From the NCBI RefSeq assembly GCF_020382885.2, contig NC_058506.1, positions 3,100,001 to 3,164,000 on the forward strand: a DNA stretch of 64,000 nt. Direction: 5' to 3'. The DNA is from Scatophagus argus. Taxonomy: Eukaryota; Chordata; Actinopteri; Scatophagidae. The translations under genes were made by a program, and so were the position numbers. The notes under the pieces were generated by a model. The model saw nothing but the letters and a program-made list of their open reading frames with translations. It was not told the DNA's origin and ran no database searches. Below, in pieces: positions 1 through 11,872 of this stretch (position 1 is its first letter; every line of letters starts with the position of its first letter).

Positions 1-1018
1 ATAGATCTGTACACTGCAATTTTACTGCATTCTTCAATGCAAAATTGCTCAAATTCTGTCAGGTTGAACGAGGTTTTCAAGTCAGACACAAATTCTCTGT
101 TGGATTGAGGTCTGGGTTTTGACTCGGCCACTCCAGAACATTCACCGTGTGGTCTTTAAACCATTTCTGTGTAGCTTTGGCTGCATGCTTCGGGTCATTG
201 TCCTGCTGGAAAATAAACCTCTCCCAAGTAGTTCTCATGCAGACCGAATCAGTTTGTCCTCCAAGATTTCCCTATATTTCGCTACATTCATTTTACCCTC
301 TACCTTCACATGCCTTCCAGGGTCTGCTGCTGAGAAGCTTCCCCACAGTATGATTTTGTCACCACTGTCCTTCACGGTGGAGATGGTGTGTTTCTGGTGA
401 TGTGCAGTGCTTGGTGTCCACCAAACATAGCGTCTAATCTGATGGTAAAATAATCTCCATTTTGGTATTATCAGAACAAAGAACCTTCTTCTGGTTGACC
501 TTGGAGTCTCCCACGTGTCTTTGGGTGAACTCTAGTCAAGATTTAATATAAGCTTTCTTCAGCCGTGGCTTTCTCTCTTAAATCTTTGACTGGTGAAGAA
601 CTTGGGCAACAGTTGTTGTATGCAGAGTCTCTCGCATCTCAGCTGCTGAAGCGTTTAACTCCTTCAGAGCAGTTATAGATGTCTTGGTGGGCTTCCTCAC
701 AAGTCTCCTTCTTTCTCATTAATCACTCCACTGATTTATTATTATTATTACTATTATTAGCACCAACTGGCTGAACCTCCGCTGGAAGAGATCAGTCACG
801 TTAAAAGGGGTGAATATTCATACAATCATTTACTTTACATTATAGATTTTTAATGAATTGACATTACTTAGAAATCTGTAGTAGAAATCTGTTCTCACTT
901 TGACATCTTTTGGTAAATTTTTGTCAAGAAAACTAACTTACAATGACTATGAATCCGTTTATAAAAGCAATATAAAGGGGAAAACATCCAAAGGGGTCAA
1001 TACTTTTTAGGCACTGTA
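1..1018 (-). mobile_element. Decayed Tc1/mariner-like DNA transposon, cut by the window edge
   Basis: Read on the minus strand, about 80-420 encodes recognisable Tc1-type DDE transposase pieces. These include FQQDNDPKHAAKATQKW (around 160-210, second catalytic Asp) and a PSQNPDLNPTEN stretch (around 90-130, third acidic residue), preceded by an ILWGSFSAAD-like block near 330-350. The pieces lie in different frames with stops between them, so the element is dead. The right end, AATACTTTTTAGGCACTG followed by TA at 1017-1018, looks like a terminal inverted repeat at a TA target site. Because the transposase runs leftward, this is its 5' end; the 3' end lies outside the window. The family is clear; the exact subfamily is not. 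Confidence 0.8.
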
Positions 1019-2268
1019 TGTGTTTTTTTGTGCTTTTCCTAGAAAGCATTGGAATTGACAATGCAAGATCAAAACTATTTTAAAGTAATTTAGAAGATAT
1101 ATGTAAATTTGTTTTATACAAATACAGTGTAGTATGTAATGATAAAATTTTAAGTTATTGTTACTGTCAAAGTTATGTCAATAGATATGGGATTCCATTG
1201 CAAATGTGTAGAGTATTTATCTGTTTACAAATGCATCTCAGCTTTGCAGCAACATCCTCTTGATTTATGGCTAAATATAATCTGTGTGAAAGCTTATGAA
1301 TACACCACAAGGGAAATGTCTATAAAAAGTCTCAGACATCCTTAAACATTTATTCAAGCTGTTTACCTGTTACCAACATTAGATCTCAAATATCTCTGAC
1401 CCGGGACTGCACCGTGCATTTGTTTTTATTTTTAATACCTTCCACGAATTTGTGGGCCAGAACAGGAAGAACATTAAGTGAAGTTGGCATCAACTGAATG
1501 TTAAGTTTGGCAGTGTGGCTTGTGAGTCATATGTATATCTAAGAGCATTATCAGACATCCTTTCATATAGCAGGCTGAAGGCGGATGCTGGGGTGCTGTT
1601 TTCCAGGTATCCCAAGCGGGGATTACCATGTCAGAACTGACAAACTCTTGGAGGTTTCCCTCGATCAAGCTGCAGAAGGTGGAACGGTCCACAGTATCAC
1701 AATGCAGTCCCTGGGAAGCACCCCCCTGCTTCCTCTCATTAACACAGCTCTGCAATGGAAAATCCATCTGGCTGTATTTGCTGTTTGTTTTCGGAAGCAA
1801 GCCATGCCCTGTCTTTGTTCACACTGACATGCACTTTTCGTGGTTCCACTTTTTCTGTTTGTTTACTTCTCGTGCAGTGCTCTATATGTCCATAAGTACT
1901 CAATTAAGAAAATGAGTGTAGCTGAGAGGATCATATACTACAGGTCAGCTCTGAGCACTAGGGTTTGAAGCCCAGATGAGGCTGCTCCACTGTTTTTCCC
2001 CCTCAGGCTTCAGTCGATACATCTAAGTCAAGCCATGAGACCTTCAAGAAAGTTAGATCGATGCACATGTTTATTACTGCCAACAACTTTCACGCTACAC
2101 CAAAGATTTTGGATTGATTTCTAACCTTCCAGTAAAAATCACCTTTCAAATATGTTGAACCAATTTGGCTGAACTAGAATTAAAATAACTGAAAAAGAAA
2201 ACAAAAAACAAAAGAAAACAAAAATAAAGATAAGAACAACAGCAATAAATGATTAAACTGATAAGACC
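1019..2268. other. Intergenic stretch, no gene seen
   Basis: AT-rich sequence. Short open frames at 1501-1915 on both strands overlap one another, have no family resemblance and lack convincing splice or promoter context. An A-rich stretch lies at about 2190-2240. Confidence 0.6.
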
Positions 2269-2278
2269 TGCTGAAAAT

Positions 2279-2642
2279 GGGCGGCACGGTGGTGCAGTGG
2301 TTAGCACTGTCGCCTCATAGCAAGAGGGTTCCAGGTTCGAATCCCGGTCTGGGCCCTTCTATGTGGAGTTTGCATGTTTTCCCTGTGCCTGCGTGGTTTT
2401 TCTCCGGGTACTCCGGCTTCCTCCCACAATACCAAAAACATGCACATTAGGTTAATTGGCTACTCTAAATTGCCCCTAGGTGTGAGTGTGAGAGTGTGTG
2501 GTTGTCTGTCTTTGTGTGTTGGCCCTGCGATTGACTGGCGACCAGTCCAGGGTGAACCCCGCCTCTCGCCTGTAGTCAGCTGGGATAGGCTCCAGCTCCC
2601 CTGACGGATAAGCGGTATAGAAAATGGATGGATGGATGAACA
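2279..2642 (+). mobile_element. tRNA-derived SINE, copy 1 (full length)
   Basis: The head carries RNA polymerase III boxes like a tRNA gene: an A-box-like TGGTGCAGTGG and a B box GGTTCGAATCC (2334-2344). A non-tRNA body of about 270 nt follows, ending in an ATGG-repeat tail. The copy is bracketed by a 10-bp direct repeat TGCTGAAAAT (2269-2278 and 2643-2652), as expected for LINE-assisted retroposition. It shares near-identical sequence with copies at about 4.5, 8.9, 23.2, 32.8 and 62.7 kb. Confidence 0.88.
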
Positions 2643-2652
2643 TGCTGAAAAT

Positions 2653-4289
2653 AAAAGCAGATGAATGGACTCATTGGATGTCATAATGTAAATTGCTTTT
2701 GAGTGAAAAATAAAGTCAGTTCATTGCTCACTGCTACGTTGTCTCAAACAATTTGAAGTATTTGTAAGTTGTTTGAAGAGTTACAAGTGATTGCATACTT
2801 GTGAACTTTCTGAAAATGACTGGCAGTAAAAGGAATGCAGATGCAAATTGTGATTAATGAACATCCTACAAAAACCGTAACATACAATTCTGCTGCTTTT
2901 TTGGTTAAAGGCATAGTCTGACATTTTGAAAAATATGCCTGTATACAGCATATACAGGATATAGTTAGCTTAACATAAAAAATGGAAACAGGGAGAAACA
3001 GCTGACTTGCCCCCCACCCAAAATAAATAAATAAAAAAAATTTAAAATTAAAAAGACTTCCTACCAGCATCAATAAAACTCAAAAACTCAAAAAGCAATT
3101 AAAATTAAATGACATTTGCATACAGTGAAGCTTTTCTTTAGCTGGTTTGAAAAGTTTAATGTTATTTTATTGCATTAATCCACATCTCCCTTGTCAGACT
3201 ACGTGACTTTTTTGTTTTCAGGGCTTTTGCGGTGAGTTTTTCAGGATTTTACTTTCATGTTTTTCATCATAACAATCAGTGGTACAGTTGCATCGTATCA
3301 CACTACTGTCAGTCAAAAAATATCAACTTCATCAGATACCTTATACTGTATGTCTTATTCACTTAGTCTAGATGGTTTTGGTTGTGGCCCTGTCAGCCAG
3401 CACATTGCATAACTGCGTATGAACAACCCATTCTGACATGACCCATCAGGGTAAGATTCAATAGAGAGAACCTCCTGTCCTCTCCCATGTCCAGTATGCA
3501 CTGTCTGTCAGGATGGCTGCCCACTTGAACCAAAACAATGGTGCACTTCGTCACTCCTGATGGGATATCCTGATTTATGTTATCCAAGTGTATCCATCAA
3601 GTGGATCTTTATTTAGCAATGAGGAGGAGCATGGCCCCACCTGCCAGTGCCCACTCAACTCCCAATCAGATGGAACAGACGCACCAGCCTGTTTGTTTCA
3701 TAATTAGCTGTCACACTAAATCATCATTTTCAGGCGTTGGTCACAGATGCAGTGAAGGAAGTTCTACCTTTCCTACAACCCAAAATAATCTTGGACAAAA
3801 TCATTTATCTCTCTTAAATTTATCAGAAAACACCTGCATGAATCTGCCTTTAATTCTTGTTGATTTGTTTGACATTTGATATGTGTGAAAAGTTATCTTT
3901 GATGGATACATGGATATAAATATTTTGCTCAGGTCTGCACTGGCCTGATGCCACTTACACTGTAAACATCCCAACCTGTGGAGTTATTTGTTTTCCTTTG
4001 TTTAAACTATTTTGACGTCTATATAATAGTGAGAAAAAACAGAGGGAGGCTTTGTCGGTCCTGAATGTCTGTATTTATATAAGCACATCCCCTGGCCTCA
4101 CAGACTTGGCCTCATTACAGCAAGACACTCAACATCAACAATCAACTGATGATACAGTGATACATAAGAAGATGGAAAACCTCCAGATGGTGATTATCAT
4201 TAAAGAGGCAAACCAAATGTAATATAAAGAAAGCCATCAGTTTGCTTTTTTAGCCATACTAATGGCATGAATTTATTTAGGGTACCGGT
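2653..4289. other. Intergenic, no gene seen
   Basis: Apart from the repeat at 2905-3070 there is only AT-rich DNA with short non-conserved open frames (for example 3393-3587 and 3577-3879). No exon-like conservation, tRNA or promoter was recognised. Confidence 0.55.
2905..3070 (-). repeat. Old teleost interspersed repeat (GCTAAGCTAAGC family)
   Basis: Resembles, in reverse orientation, a very common fish repeat whose marks are a TTAAAGG-AATAGT-type end, a TTAGCTTAGC-like core and a GGAAACAGGGGGAAACAGC-like block. Here these appear as TTAAAGGCATAGTCTGACAT, ATAGTTAGCTTAACAT and GGAAACAGGGAGAAACAGC. Related pieces lie at 25.3, 27.4 and 35.2 kb. Recognition is from memory of fish genomes, not from a search. 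Confidence 0.55.
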
Positions 4290-4495
4290 AGTCTGTCTGG
4301 ATGGTGAATGGATTGCCATAAAATTGTGTGACATTCATGGTCCCCATATTGACTCTGGTAAACCTCTGGTCTATAAGCTCTCTGTTGATTCATTTAATAT
4401 CACTTGCAGGTCAACATTATTGGCTTTTTGGTGAAATGCCTTGGTCAGTCTCACAGAGCTGCTAACTTGACTGTTAGACCCTTAGGCTTGTTTAC
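4290..4495 (+). repeat. Old teleost interspersed repeat, internally deleted
   Basis: Carries the recognisable blocks GGATTGCCATAAAATT, GACATTCATGGTCCCC and CTCACAGAGCTGCTAAC of a very common fish repeat, with the middle missing. A longer diverged copy lies at 10240-10600. Confidence 0.55.
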
Positions 4496-4532
4496 ACAAA
4501 GGAATCTATATGTATTTAACATGTTAGGGTCA

Positions 4533-4897
4533 GGGCGGCACGGTGGTGCAGTGGTTAGCACTGTCGCCTCATAGCAAGAGGGTTCCAGGTTCGAATCCCG
4601 GTCTGGGCCCTTCTATGTGGAGTTTGCATGTTCTCCCTGTGCCTGCGTGGGTTTTCTCCGGGTACTCCGGCTTCCTCCCACAATACCAAAAACATGCACA
4701 TTAGGTTAATTGGCTACTCTACATTGCCCCTAGGTGTGAGTGTGAGAGTGTGTGGTTGTTTGTCTTTGTGTGTTGGCCCTGCGATTGACTGGCGACCAGT
4801 CCAGGGTGTACCCTGCCTCTCGCCCGTAGTCAGCTGGGATAGGCTCCAGCTCCCCCGCGACCCTGACGGATAAGCGGTATAGAAAATGGATGGATGG
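4533..4897 (+). mobile_element. tRNA-derived SINE, copy 2 (full length)
   Basis: Near-identical to copy 1 over its whole length, with an intact B box and ATGG tail. It is flanked by a perfect 12-bp target duplication ATGTTAGGGTCA at 4521-4532 and 4898-4909. High identity to copy 1 suggests fairly recent activity. The open frame inside it (about 80 codons) is a shadow shared by all copies and is not a gene. Confidence 0.9.
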
Positions 4898-4909
4898 ATG
4901 TTAGGGTCA

Positions 4910-7900
4910 CAGCAATAGAGGCTACACCACTGGTTTCCAACCTTTATGGCCTTGAGTATCCTTTCATGTCCATCACCATTTATGTTCCAAATTTGTTCAT
5001 TTGAGTAAATTTCAAACTGGATCACATATATCCATAATGAAAGAGTCTGTATAATAGGTGATGTCATACAACTGTTATACAACTGAACTGTCAGTATTTG
5101 TTTGGTGAGGTCAGGTTTGCATTCATACTACAACCACATGGAAAGATAAAAGCTTTTTTTTAGCAGTTTATCTGTAACTTTCAGATAATTTACTGATCTA
5201 AACTCTGAGTTTTAGCCAACAATGATTTATACCCCCACAGTCCCAAAAAGGTGGGTAAGCCATACATTCATGTTAGCAATCTTTACCTATACACTTATTT
5301 CCATATAGTTCCAGAAATACAATCTAATATTCCTTATGTTTTCATTAGTGTAGCATGACCTGAATCTAAGAACCGTTGTGTTTTCATTACCTCAGAAGAC
5401 ATCTTTATTTCTACAGAGGGTGCAGATCCCCTGTCGCTGACATGGGAGAAGCTGGCCTTAATGGCTTTCTTCTAGAAAGCTTGTTGCACTCTTTGTTTTA
5501 CGTTGTGAAAGAGTCTATTTTTAACCCATAACATGATCTTTTTCTAGCTTAATTCAGCCGAGGCTGGCATGGAGTCCACCATATTGTAAAATATTTTAGG
5601 GCATTCATACGGATGCCCTGAATTGATAAAGCAAACACTGACTCTAGAGAGGAGCCTTTAGTGTTTCTCAAAGTTTTCGCAGCCACTGTGGATGAGGGTG
5701 AGATGAGGGGTGTTCAGCTAGTTGCAGTCTGCAACCACACTGCTAAATGTCACTAAATCCTAGACGCTGGACCTTTAAAATGAGCAGAACATTGCCCATC
5801 ACTGCCACACATTCACATACATGCATTGTTGTAGAAACTGTAAGTGTACATGTGGGAGCTCGTTAGTGCTCCTCTTGTGCTGAGCTTGCATGAACTGTAA
5901 AGAAAAACACAACATGCAGCAGTGTCTAAAAGATGATTTTTCAGGTTGAAAAGAGGAACAAAAGAACTCATTGCCTCATGTAGTGACAGCATGATTAGAA
6001 TAACTTTGCCTCTTCTTCTTGCTGGTGGCAAGGGGCTGCATTTTCCACAACCATCACAACAACTTCACAAAAACAGAAGGCTAAAAATAGATAAGAGGCA
6101 AAGAAAGAGGAGAGAGTGGGCATGACAGTGAGTGACTGTGCTGTCAGATCTTTTCATGGAAAACAGGGTGGACAAGCGGACATCCTTAAAGGCTGTGCAT
6201 TTGTGAGGGAAGTCCATGGTCTGTCCTAGAGGCCTTACCTTTCACCTCTCTGTGGAATTTCTGTTGCTGTAACCCCAAAAACAAACATGTTCATAGCAGC
6301 CTCAAACATAAAAAGTGATAAAACTGATATTTTCTCAATTGTGAAAAAATGAAAACAGCTGGATTCTAAAGCCTTTCATGTTTTACTGTTGTACTACAAA
6401 CAAAACTCACTCTAATAGTAAACATATAAAAAATAAATGAATAAATGCACAAATTTGTCAATCATTATACCAATCTAGGGCTTCTTGTTGCTTTTAGATG
6501 TTCTGGAACATTTTCCTGATGACAATACATTGTGCCTGCCAGCGTTTCTGCCGGCAAACAGATTTGACGTACTGTTTGTCCAAAAGCAGCTTCAGCGTTG
6601 GAGAAGAAGCTTCCCCCGTGCTGTTTTGTAACAATCTCCACAGTAAGTTGTCTATTCCAACTGTTAACAACAAATTTATTGGCTCTGGCCATTTGCAAGA
6701 ACGGAAACTACTTTGCATGGCAAGGAATAAGTCTGGAGCTAAACAATGGTTCTTCTTGTGAAATATGGCAACAGGGTCACACCTTTGGCTCCTTGTGCCT
6801 TCTCCCCCGGCTTATTTACGTAAGCAGGTTGTGTTCTGTACCCCATCAGGAAGAGGTGTTGCAGGAAACCCAAATCTGAGGTAGGATTTAGAGTAAACTC
6901 ACAACATTAGACCCCAAAAGAGAACTTATCTGATCTGTCAGGGAGGTGAAAGAGGGGGTAAACACAAGTCTGACCTGTGCACCAGATTTACTTACTGGAT
7001 TTGATTGGAGTCTTTGTTGTTTCCTCATTGACAGGAGGTTGTGCTGACCTTTAGTTTAACCTGTCTATTGTGTGAAATTCCAGCAATACCAATTATTGTT
7101 AAGCCGCTTTCTAATGCACATTAAACTTTCAGCAGCAACAGCTCAGGATATGATAAGGAACATAGCAAAAAGAGAATAAAAACAGGAGTAAAATGAAATG
7201 AGACATTTTGAAGAGAATAATAAAAGAAAAAATCTTTCACTCTTACTCAAGAATTTAAGAATAAAATTTATGTTTCACTCTTTGACTTAATTCCAGTGGT
7301 GGGAGAAGTATGAGATCCTTCACCTAAATAATAGTTACAATCCTTATTATAATAAAATAAAAAAAATAAAATGTACAGTATGTTGTGTATTATATTGTTG
7401 GATTAATATTAGCACATTAACAGGGAAACAGCATTTTAATGCTGCAGTGGGTTGAGGTACAGCTAATTTTAGTTACTTTACAAACCAGTAGCTTGTACCA
7501 GGCCTCCCACTGGGAAATGCATAAATTCAGAGCATACAGAACATTAAAACTGAGAGAGGGCACCACTTCAGTGTGGCTGAGAGATTCCAAAAGGAATAGA
7601 ATTCTGTTGGAAGAAAGCAGGAATATCTTTTAGAAGCTGATGTTTAAAATTTTAATCTGCTAAGTAATTAGTAATAGGGGAGTAAAAAGTACAATTTTAC
7701 TAGCTGAAATTATGTGGATCAAGCATAAAGAGGCAAAAATCAAGAAACTTCAAGTGAAGAACAAATGTGCCAAAATTATACTAAAGTTTTATTCTTGAGG
7801 TATAAACAGTAAGAATAAAACTGGCACTGATTTTGTCTGCAATCTGCAATCCAGCTTATCTTCATCATCAGTGTGCTAAATTATCTTTCTTTTCCTTCGA

Positions 7901-8882
7901 TGTTTGTCATCAGCAGTGACCGCTTATTGTTTACACGTCAGACAGCTTCCTGTTATTGCTTCCCTGTTTCTGTTGGCTAATTTCACATACTGTATTTACA
8001 GATATTTAAGATTTTGTAGAAATAAAAGTTTGTGAACAATTAAAATCATCATCAATTTAAGTTTAAATATCTTTTTACAAGAATCGACAAGTTACAGGTT
8101 GAATCCTTGTGCCGGATTGGCTGTTCCTGCTGTGAACATGCATGTGACTGATCATGTGATCACTCTCCAGTGCTGTCTGCTTCAAAAAAATGTGATTCTC
8201 AGATACACACTAGGATGCAATGGAGGATTTCTCACGGCTGTCAGTAAAGCATAAATCCTGATGTCCACTCAGAGTGAAGCTGACTGTATTAGTGTGAGGA
8301 ATTTGAAGACATTAATTTTCTCTCTTTGTGGTTAATTTCCATGAGGCTAAAAAGAGATGAAAGGGAATAATTCACACCAGTCTGGCTATAGAAACATCAG
8401 CGTTCGTCTTTCACTCCCAATGATTGCAAATGATTTCAAAGTCCACCAACCAAAACAGGTTGTAAAGGAACATGAGGCCCCAACAGTTTCACTCACCCTT
8501 TCATGAACCCCCATCCATCTTTCATCAGCAGAAAGTTTAAGTTTGAGCCTAATGACTCCACATCCTCTCTGCCCTCCTGCTGACGGTGCGCCACAGACAT
8601 GCATTCTTAGACTTAACAATTGGTGCATTTGACCTTTGACACATGAACCTACTCATCTTTTTCATGCCCCTTTGTGTATCTGTATAAGAACCTCATGCTT
8701 TTCTCCTGTCTGTGTTATACAATAGGTCATATGCAGTGACTTGTGTGCATCATGAAACCAGCTGAGGGGCAGCAGGGCACCTGCCTGGCTCAGCTTAACT
8801 CAAGAGGCTCAGTGGTGAAACCCACAGGATAGCTGAGGTATAGCATAAGAGGATAGCAACATTATTTTGTCTTTTTATATAC
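4910..8882. other. Intergenic, no gene seen
   Basis: About 4 kb without a recognisable exon, RNA gene or repeat. Open frames at 5813-6031 (-), 6465-6879 (both strands) and 8386-8628 (-) have no family likeness. The 6.5-6.9 kb stretch is somewhat richer in G+C but its frames overlap on both strands with no favoured one. Confidence 0.5.
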
Positions 8883-8890
8883 ATGTGCCT

Positions 8891-9078
8891 GGCTACTCTA
8901 CATTGTCCCTAGGTGTGAGTGTGAGAGTGTGTGGTTGTCTGTCTTTGTGTGTCGGCCCTGCGATTGACTGGCGACCAGTCCAGGGTGAACCCCGCCTCTC
9001 GCTCGTAGTCAGCTGGGATAGGCTCCAGCTCCCCCGCGACCCTGATGGATAAGCGGTATAGAAAATGGATGGATATAT
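8891..9078 (+). mobile_element. tRNA-derived SINE, copy 3 (5'-truncated)
   Basis: Begins in the middle of the SINE body (GGCTACTCTACATTG) and runs to the normal ATGG tail, so the polymerase III head is missing. An 8-bp direct repeat ATGTGCCT at 8883-8890 and 9079-9086 brackets it. This shows the truncation happened at insertion (incomplete reverse transcription) and not by later deletion. Confidence 0.8.
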
Positions 9079-9086
9079 ATGTGCCT

Positions 9087-10239
9087 ATGCTGCACCCAAG
9101 CAACAGAAAGTATTAAATGTCCACTTCATGGGGAATTGAAATATTTTTAATATATTTAATAATAATAGGCCCCATATTTATATATTTTGGTGTATATGTA
9201 TTGGAATTGGAACAGTAGATCTCCTCAGGTGGCAGCCTCAACACGGCTGCAGTGGCTACAATGTAGTCCATGTTGCATTTGCTGGCTGAGGTGATCTACT
9301 GAGCAGTTCAAAGTATGAATCATTTACACACAAAAATACAGAAATAGAAAGGACTAGGTTTTAAAATACCACAGCTCTCTTTTAAATTAAATAGAATAAC
9401 AACCTTTTTTATAGCCTTAAATTTATTACCATGCTATTCTGCTGGATGGGTGCAGGGTGTATTTTATGATTATTGTCATATTTGTTTTGTATTAATGACA
9501 TAATACAAAATATTGTGTGCTATTTTATCAGTGTTCTACTCACTCCACACTTTCACCAATCCAGACAACAATGGTCAGAAACAACAGTTACACATTGTCG
9601 CCCTCTGGTGGTTTGAGTATGGCATTACACGGCCAAACTCCCTTAACCTTCATCAAACTGTAGTTAAAAGGCAACTAGCTTTATCTAGAAAACACCTTTC
9701 AAAACCAGAGACAGAAAGTCCTTTACAGAAAGCCAAGAAATACCTTATATTGACATTTAAAAACACAATAAAAGATTAGTTCATAAACCCGATGGCATTC
9801 TCCTTTCACACCTTGCAGAGGTTTCGTTGTAAATGTGACCTCTTAAATTGCATGGCCCTTGCAGTACCATCTAAAGCCTCTGTATATACAACTCAGAAGG
9901 GTGAATATCACTTTTACATGGGTGTCATTTGCACAGGCATGGATAGAGTTCTTCAAAAGTAATGTGAGTCTGATGTGCATACAAATCAGTCCTTAAAAAT
10001 GATACTGATACCTTATATTTTTGGTCTCATAGAGCCATTCCTTTAGATGGTAGACATTTGTCAACAGAGAGTTTTTTGTACCGTTTATACAGTGGTAGCC
10101 ATTCTTTACTGTCTCTGGTTGTACCACTCACTGTGGGCCATGCTGCAAATCAATGAGCAGAACTACTCAATAGAAATATTGAATTTACAGGATGCTAAGC
10201 AAGCACTCTCGTCAGTCAATCAGTTGGCACTGAATTTTC
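9087..10239. other. Intergenic, no gene seen
   Basis: AT-rich sequence without recognisable genes. It contains a candidate CTCF motif on the minus strand at 9598-9611. Confidence 0.5.
9598..9611 (-). promoter_or_regulatory. Candidate CTCF motif (minus strand)
   Basis: Reverse complement CCACCAGAGGGCGA matches the CTCF core CCACCAGGGGGCGC at 12 of 14 positions, about 5.5 kb upstream of mark4. This is a motif match only. Confidence 0.4.
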
Positions 10240-10600
10240 TCAACAGCTATCAGAGGGATTGTCATGAAATCTGACATACAGGCGTTCATGTTCTGTTCAG
10301 CTTGACTTGTAATAATGTTGGTAATTATTTAACTGCACTATCATCATGAAAATTAAAGATTTTCTTTTGCTACACAACTAATGACAAAACTACAGCCTCA
10401 GCTGTATTTTCTCTTGCTAATTCTCAAGTGTTAGAATGCTATCAGGGTAAACTACTGCTAAATAGCAAAAATGCTAAACTTTATGTATCAGCCTGTCATC
10501 CTTTTCACTGTGTAGGTATTAGCATGTTGACATTAGCATTTAGTTAAATCACTGCTGATCCTCACAGAGCTGCTAGCATCTTGTTTTTCAGACATTTAAT
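10240..10600 (+). repeat. Old teleost interspersed repeat, long diverged copy
   Basis: Collinear with a very common fish repeat: GGATTGTCATGAAATCTGACAT, then AACTAATGACAAAACTACAG-type and CCTCAGCTGTATTTTCT blocks, then TTAGCATGTTGACATTAGCA and CTCACAGAGCTGCTAGCAT. It is related to 4290-4495. Its coding potential, if any, is not recognisable. Recognition is from memory. Confidence 0.6.
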
Positions 10601-10760
10601 TCAACAGAAAATCTACTATGTGACATGCTATCAATTGTATGATACACAATTGCATATAAAGCTCAAAGTCATAACAAAATGCAATCAAAGCAAAGTGCAC
10701 AGATAACCCATGAGATAAAGGTAGAATGAGTTAATTTAGGTTAAAGTTAAAATTTATATG

Positions 10761-11868
10761 TGTGATAGGTAGAGCTCCTCCCCCTCCCACTGGTAGCTTG
10801 GTCACGCCCCTCTAATCAGCACCGATTCATAACAGCCGAGGTTAGATCACTCCCTGGTCACCTTTAAATGTAGCTGCAGACAGCCAGTGGTAGGTTCCCC
10901 TCATTCTTTCCTGAGCCTATACTGCCAAGAACGGTGTCTAGTTGAGGTATGTTTCTCTGTTGTTTTGGTTGAAAATAGTTTTGGTATATGCATTTAGCAC
11001 TTTCTTTACATTTGTACAGGTGCAGGACGGAGCACTTAAGCTGCTGGTCACCGTGCTCATCATGTGTGTATGTGTGGCTGTATCATGTGGAGTTCCCGGG
11101 TATGCCTGCTCTTGGCGTTTTGAGTAAATTCTTGTTGTTTTTTTTTTGGTTGGATATGTTACTCAGACACCCAGTACCCACTAGTCACAATATCTAACAT
11201 CTTGTATATGATGCATGTTTTTCATAGTAGGAATGGGGAAGTGATGTCGGCTCCTGGTGCAGTAGCTGAGTTCTAGGCACTGCTGTTTTTGCCCATTTGT
11301 CAAATGTGTTTGGTGTATTTATGGTAACTTTGTTGATTAGGTATTTTTTTTATAAGTTGTTGTAGCCATTAGGTTTTTCTCCCCAGTGGGGTTAAGTTTT
11401 GTTATTTTTTTTTTTTTGTAAACCAACATTGAGTTTGCACTCTATTGTGGAGTCCTCTTAATACCAGCGTAGGTGGGTCGGTCAGAGGCTTATGGGTGGT
11501 GGCTCACTAGGTGGAGGGTCCCCCCCCTACCCCTTGAGTTTATCTGCATGCTTGATATTTTGTTGTGTTCTAACCTGTCTTTTTGCTTCCTTCCTGTTGG
11601 CCTCCTTGATACCACCCCTCCTGCTGGTAAAATGCTCCAGTACAGTGATACCTTTTTTAGAGAGTATATTTTTAGTGGTGGGATTTTAAGCCTAGTCGGC
11701 ATGCGATACGATAAATTCTATTTAAATAAAACTTGAATATTGTTGTGAAACTGGAAATCCACCTCTCTGCTCCTTTTTCTCAAATCAAAGAACCTGTGTG
11801 GTATTCTCTGGGTGAAATTCCCAGAGTGGCGTTGTCGTATTGTCGGGTTTAGAGCTGCCCCGGTCACA
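10761..11868 (+). mobile_element. Solo LTR of a retrotransposon or endogenous retroelement
   Basis: The segment starts TGTGATAGG and ends CGGTCACA, giving TG...CA ends within a perfect 5-bp terminal inverted repeat (TGTGA/TCACA). It is bracketed by a 4-bp target duplication TATG (10757-10760 and 11869-11872). Inside are a TTTAAA TATA-like box near 10862 and an AATAAA polyadenylation signal at 11725-11730 followed by a T/C- and GT-containing region, in the U3-R-U5 order expected of an LTR read on the plus strand. No gag or pol is present, so it is probably left after recombination between two LTRs. The family cannot be named from sequence alone. Confidence 0.75.
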
Positions 11869-11872
11869 TATG

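Noticed and set aside
119..400. 93-codon plus-strand open frame at the left edge
   Set aside because: It is antisense to the decayed Tc1-like transposase.
2290..2360. tRNA-like sequence with A and B boxes (also at 4540, 23235 and 32790)
   Set aside because: It is the head of a repeated SINE: no cloverleaf-quality stems were evident and the same body follows every copy, so these are not tRNA genes.
2374..2604. Open frame MFSLCLRGFSPGTPASSHNTKN, repeated at 4628, 23317, 32866 and 62748
   Set aside because: The frame lies inside the SINE body and recurs in every copy. It is a by-product of the repeat and not a gene family.
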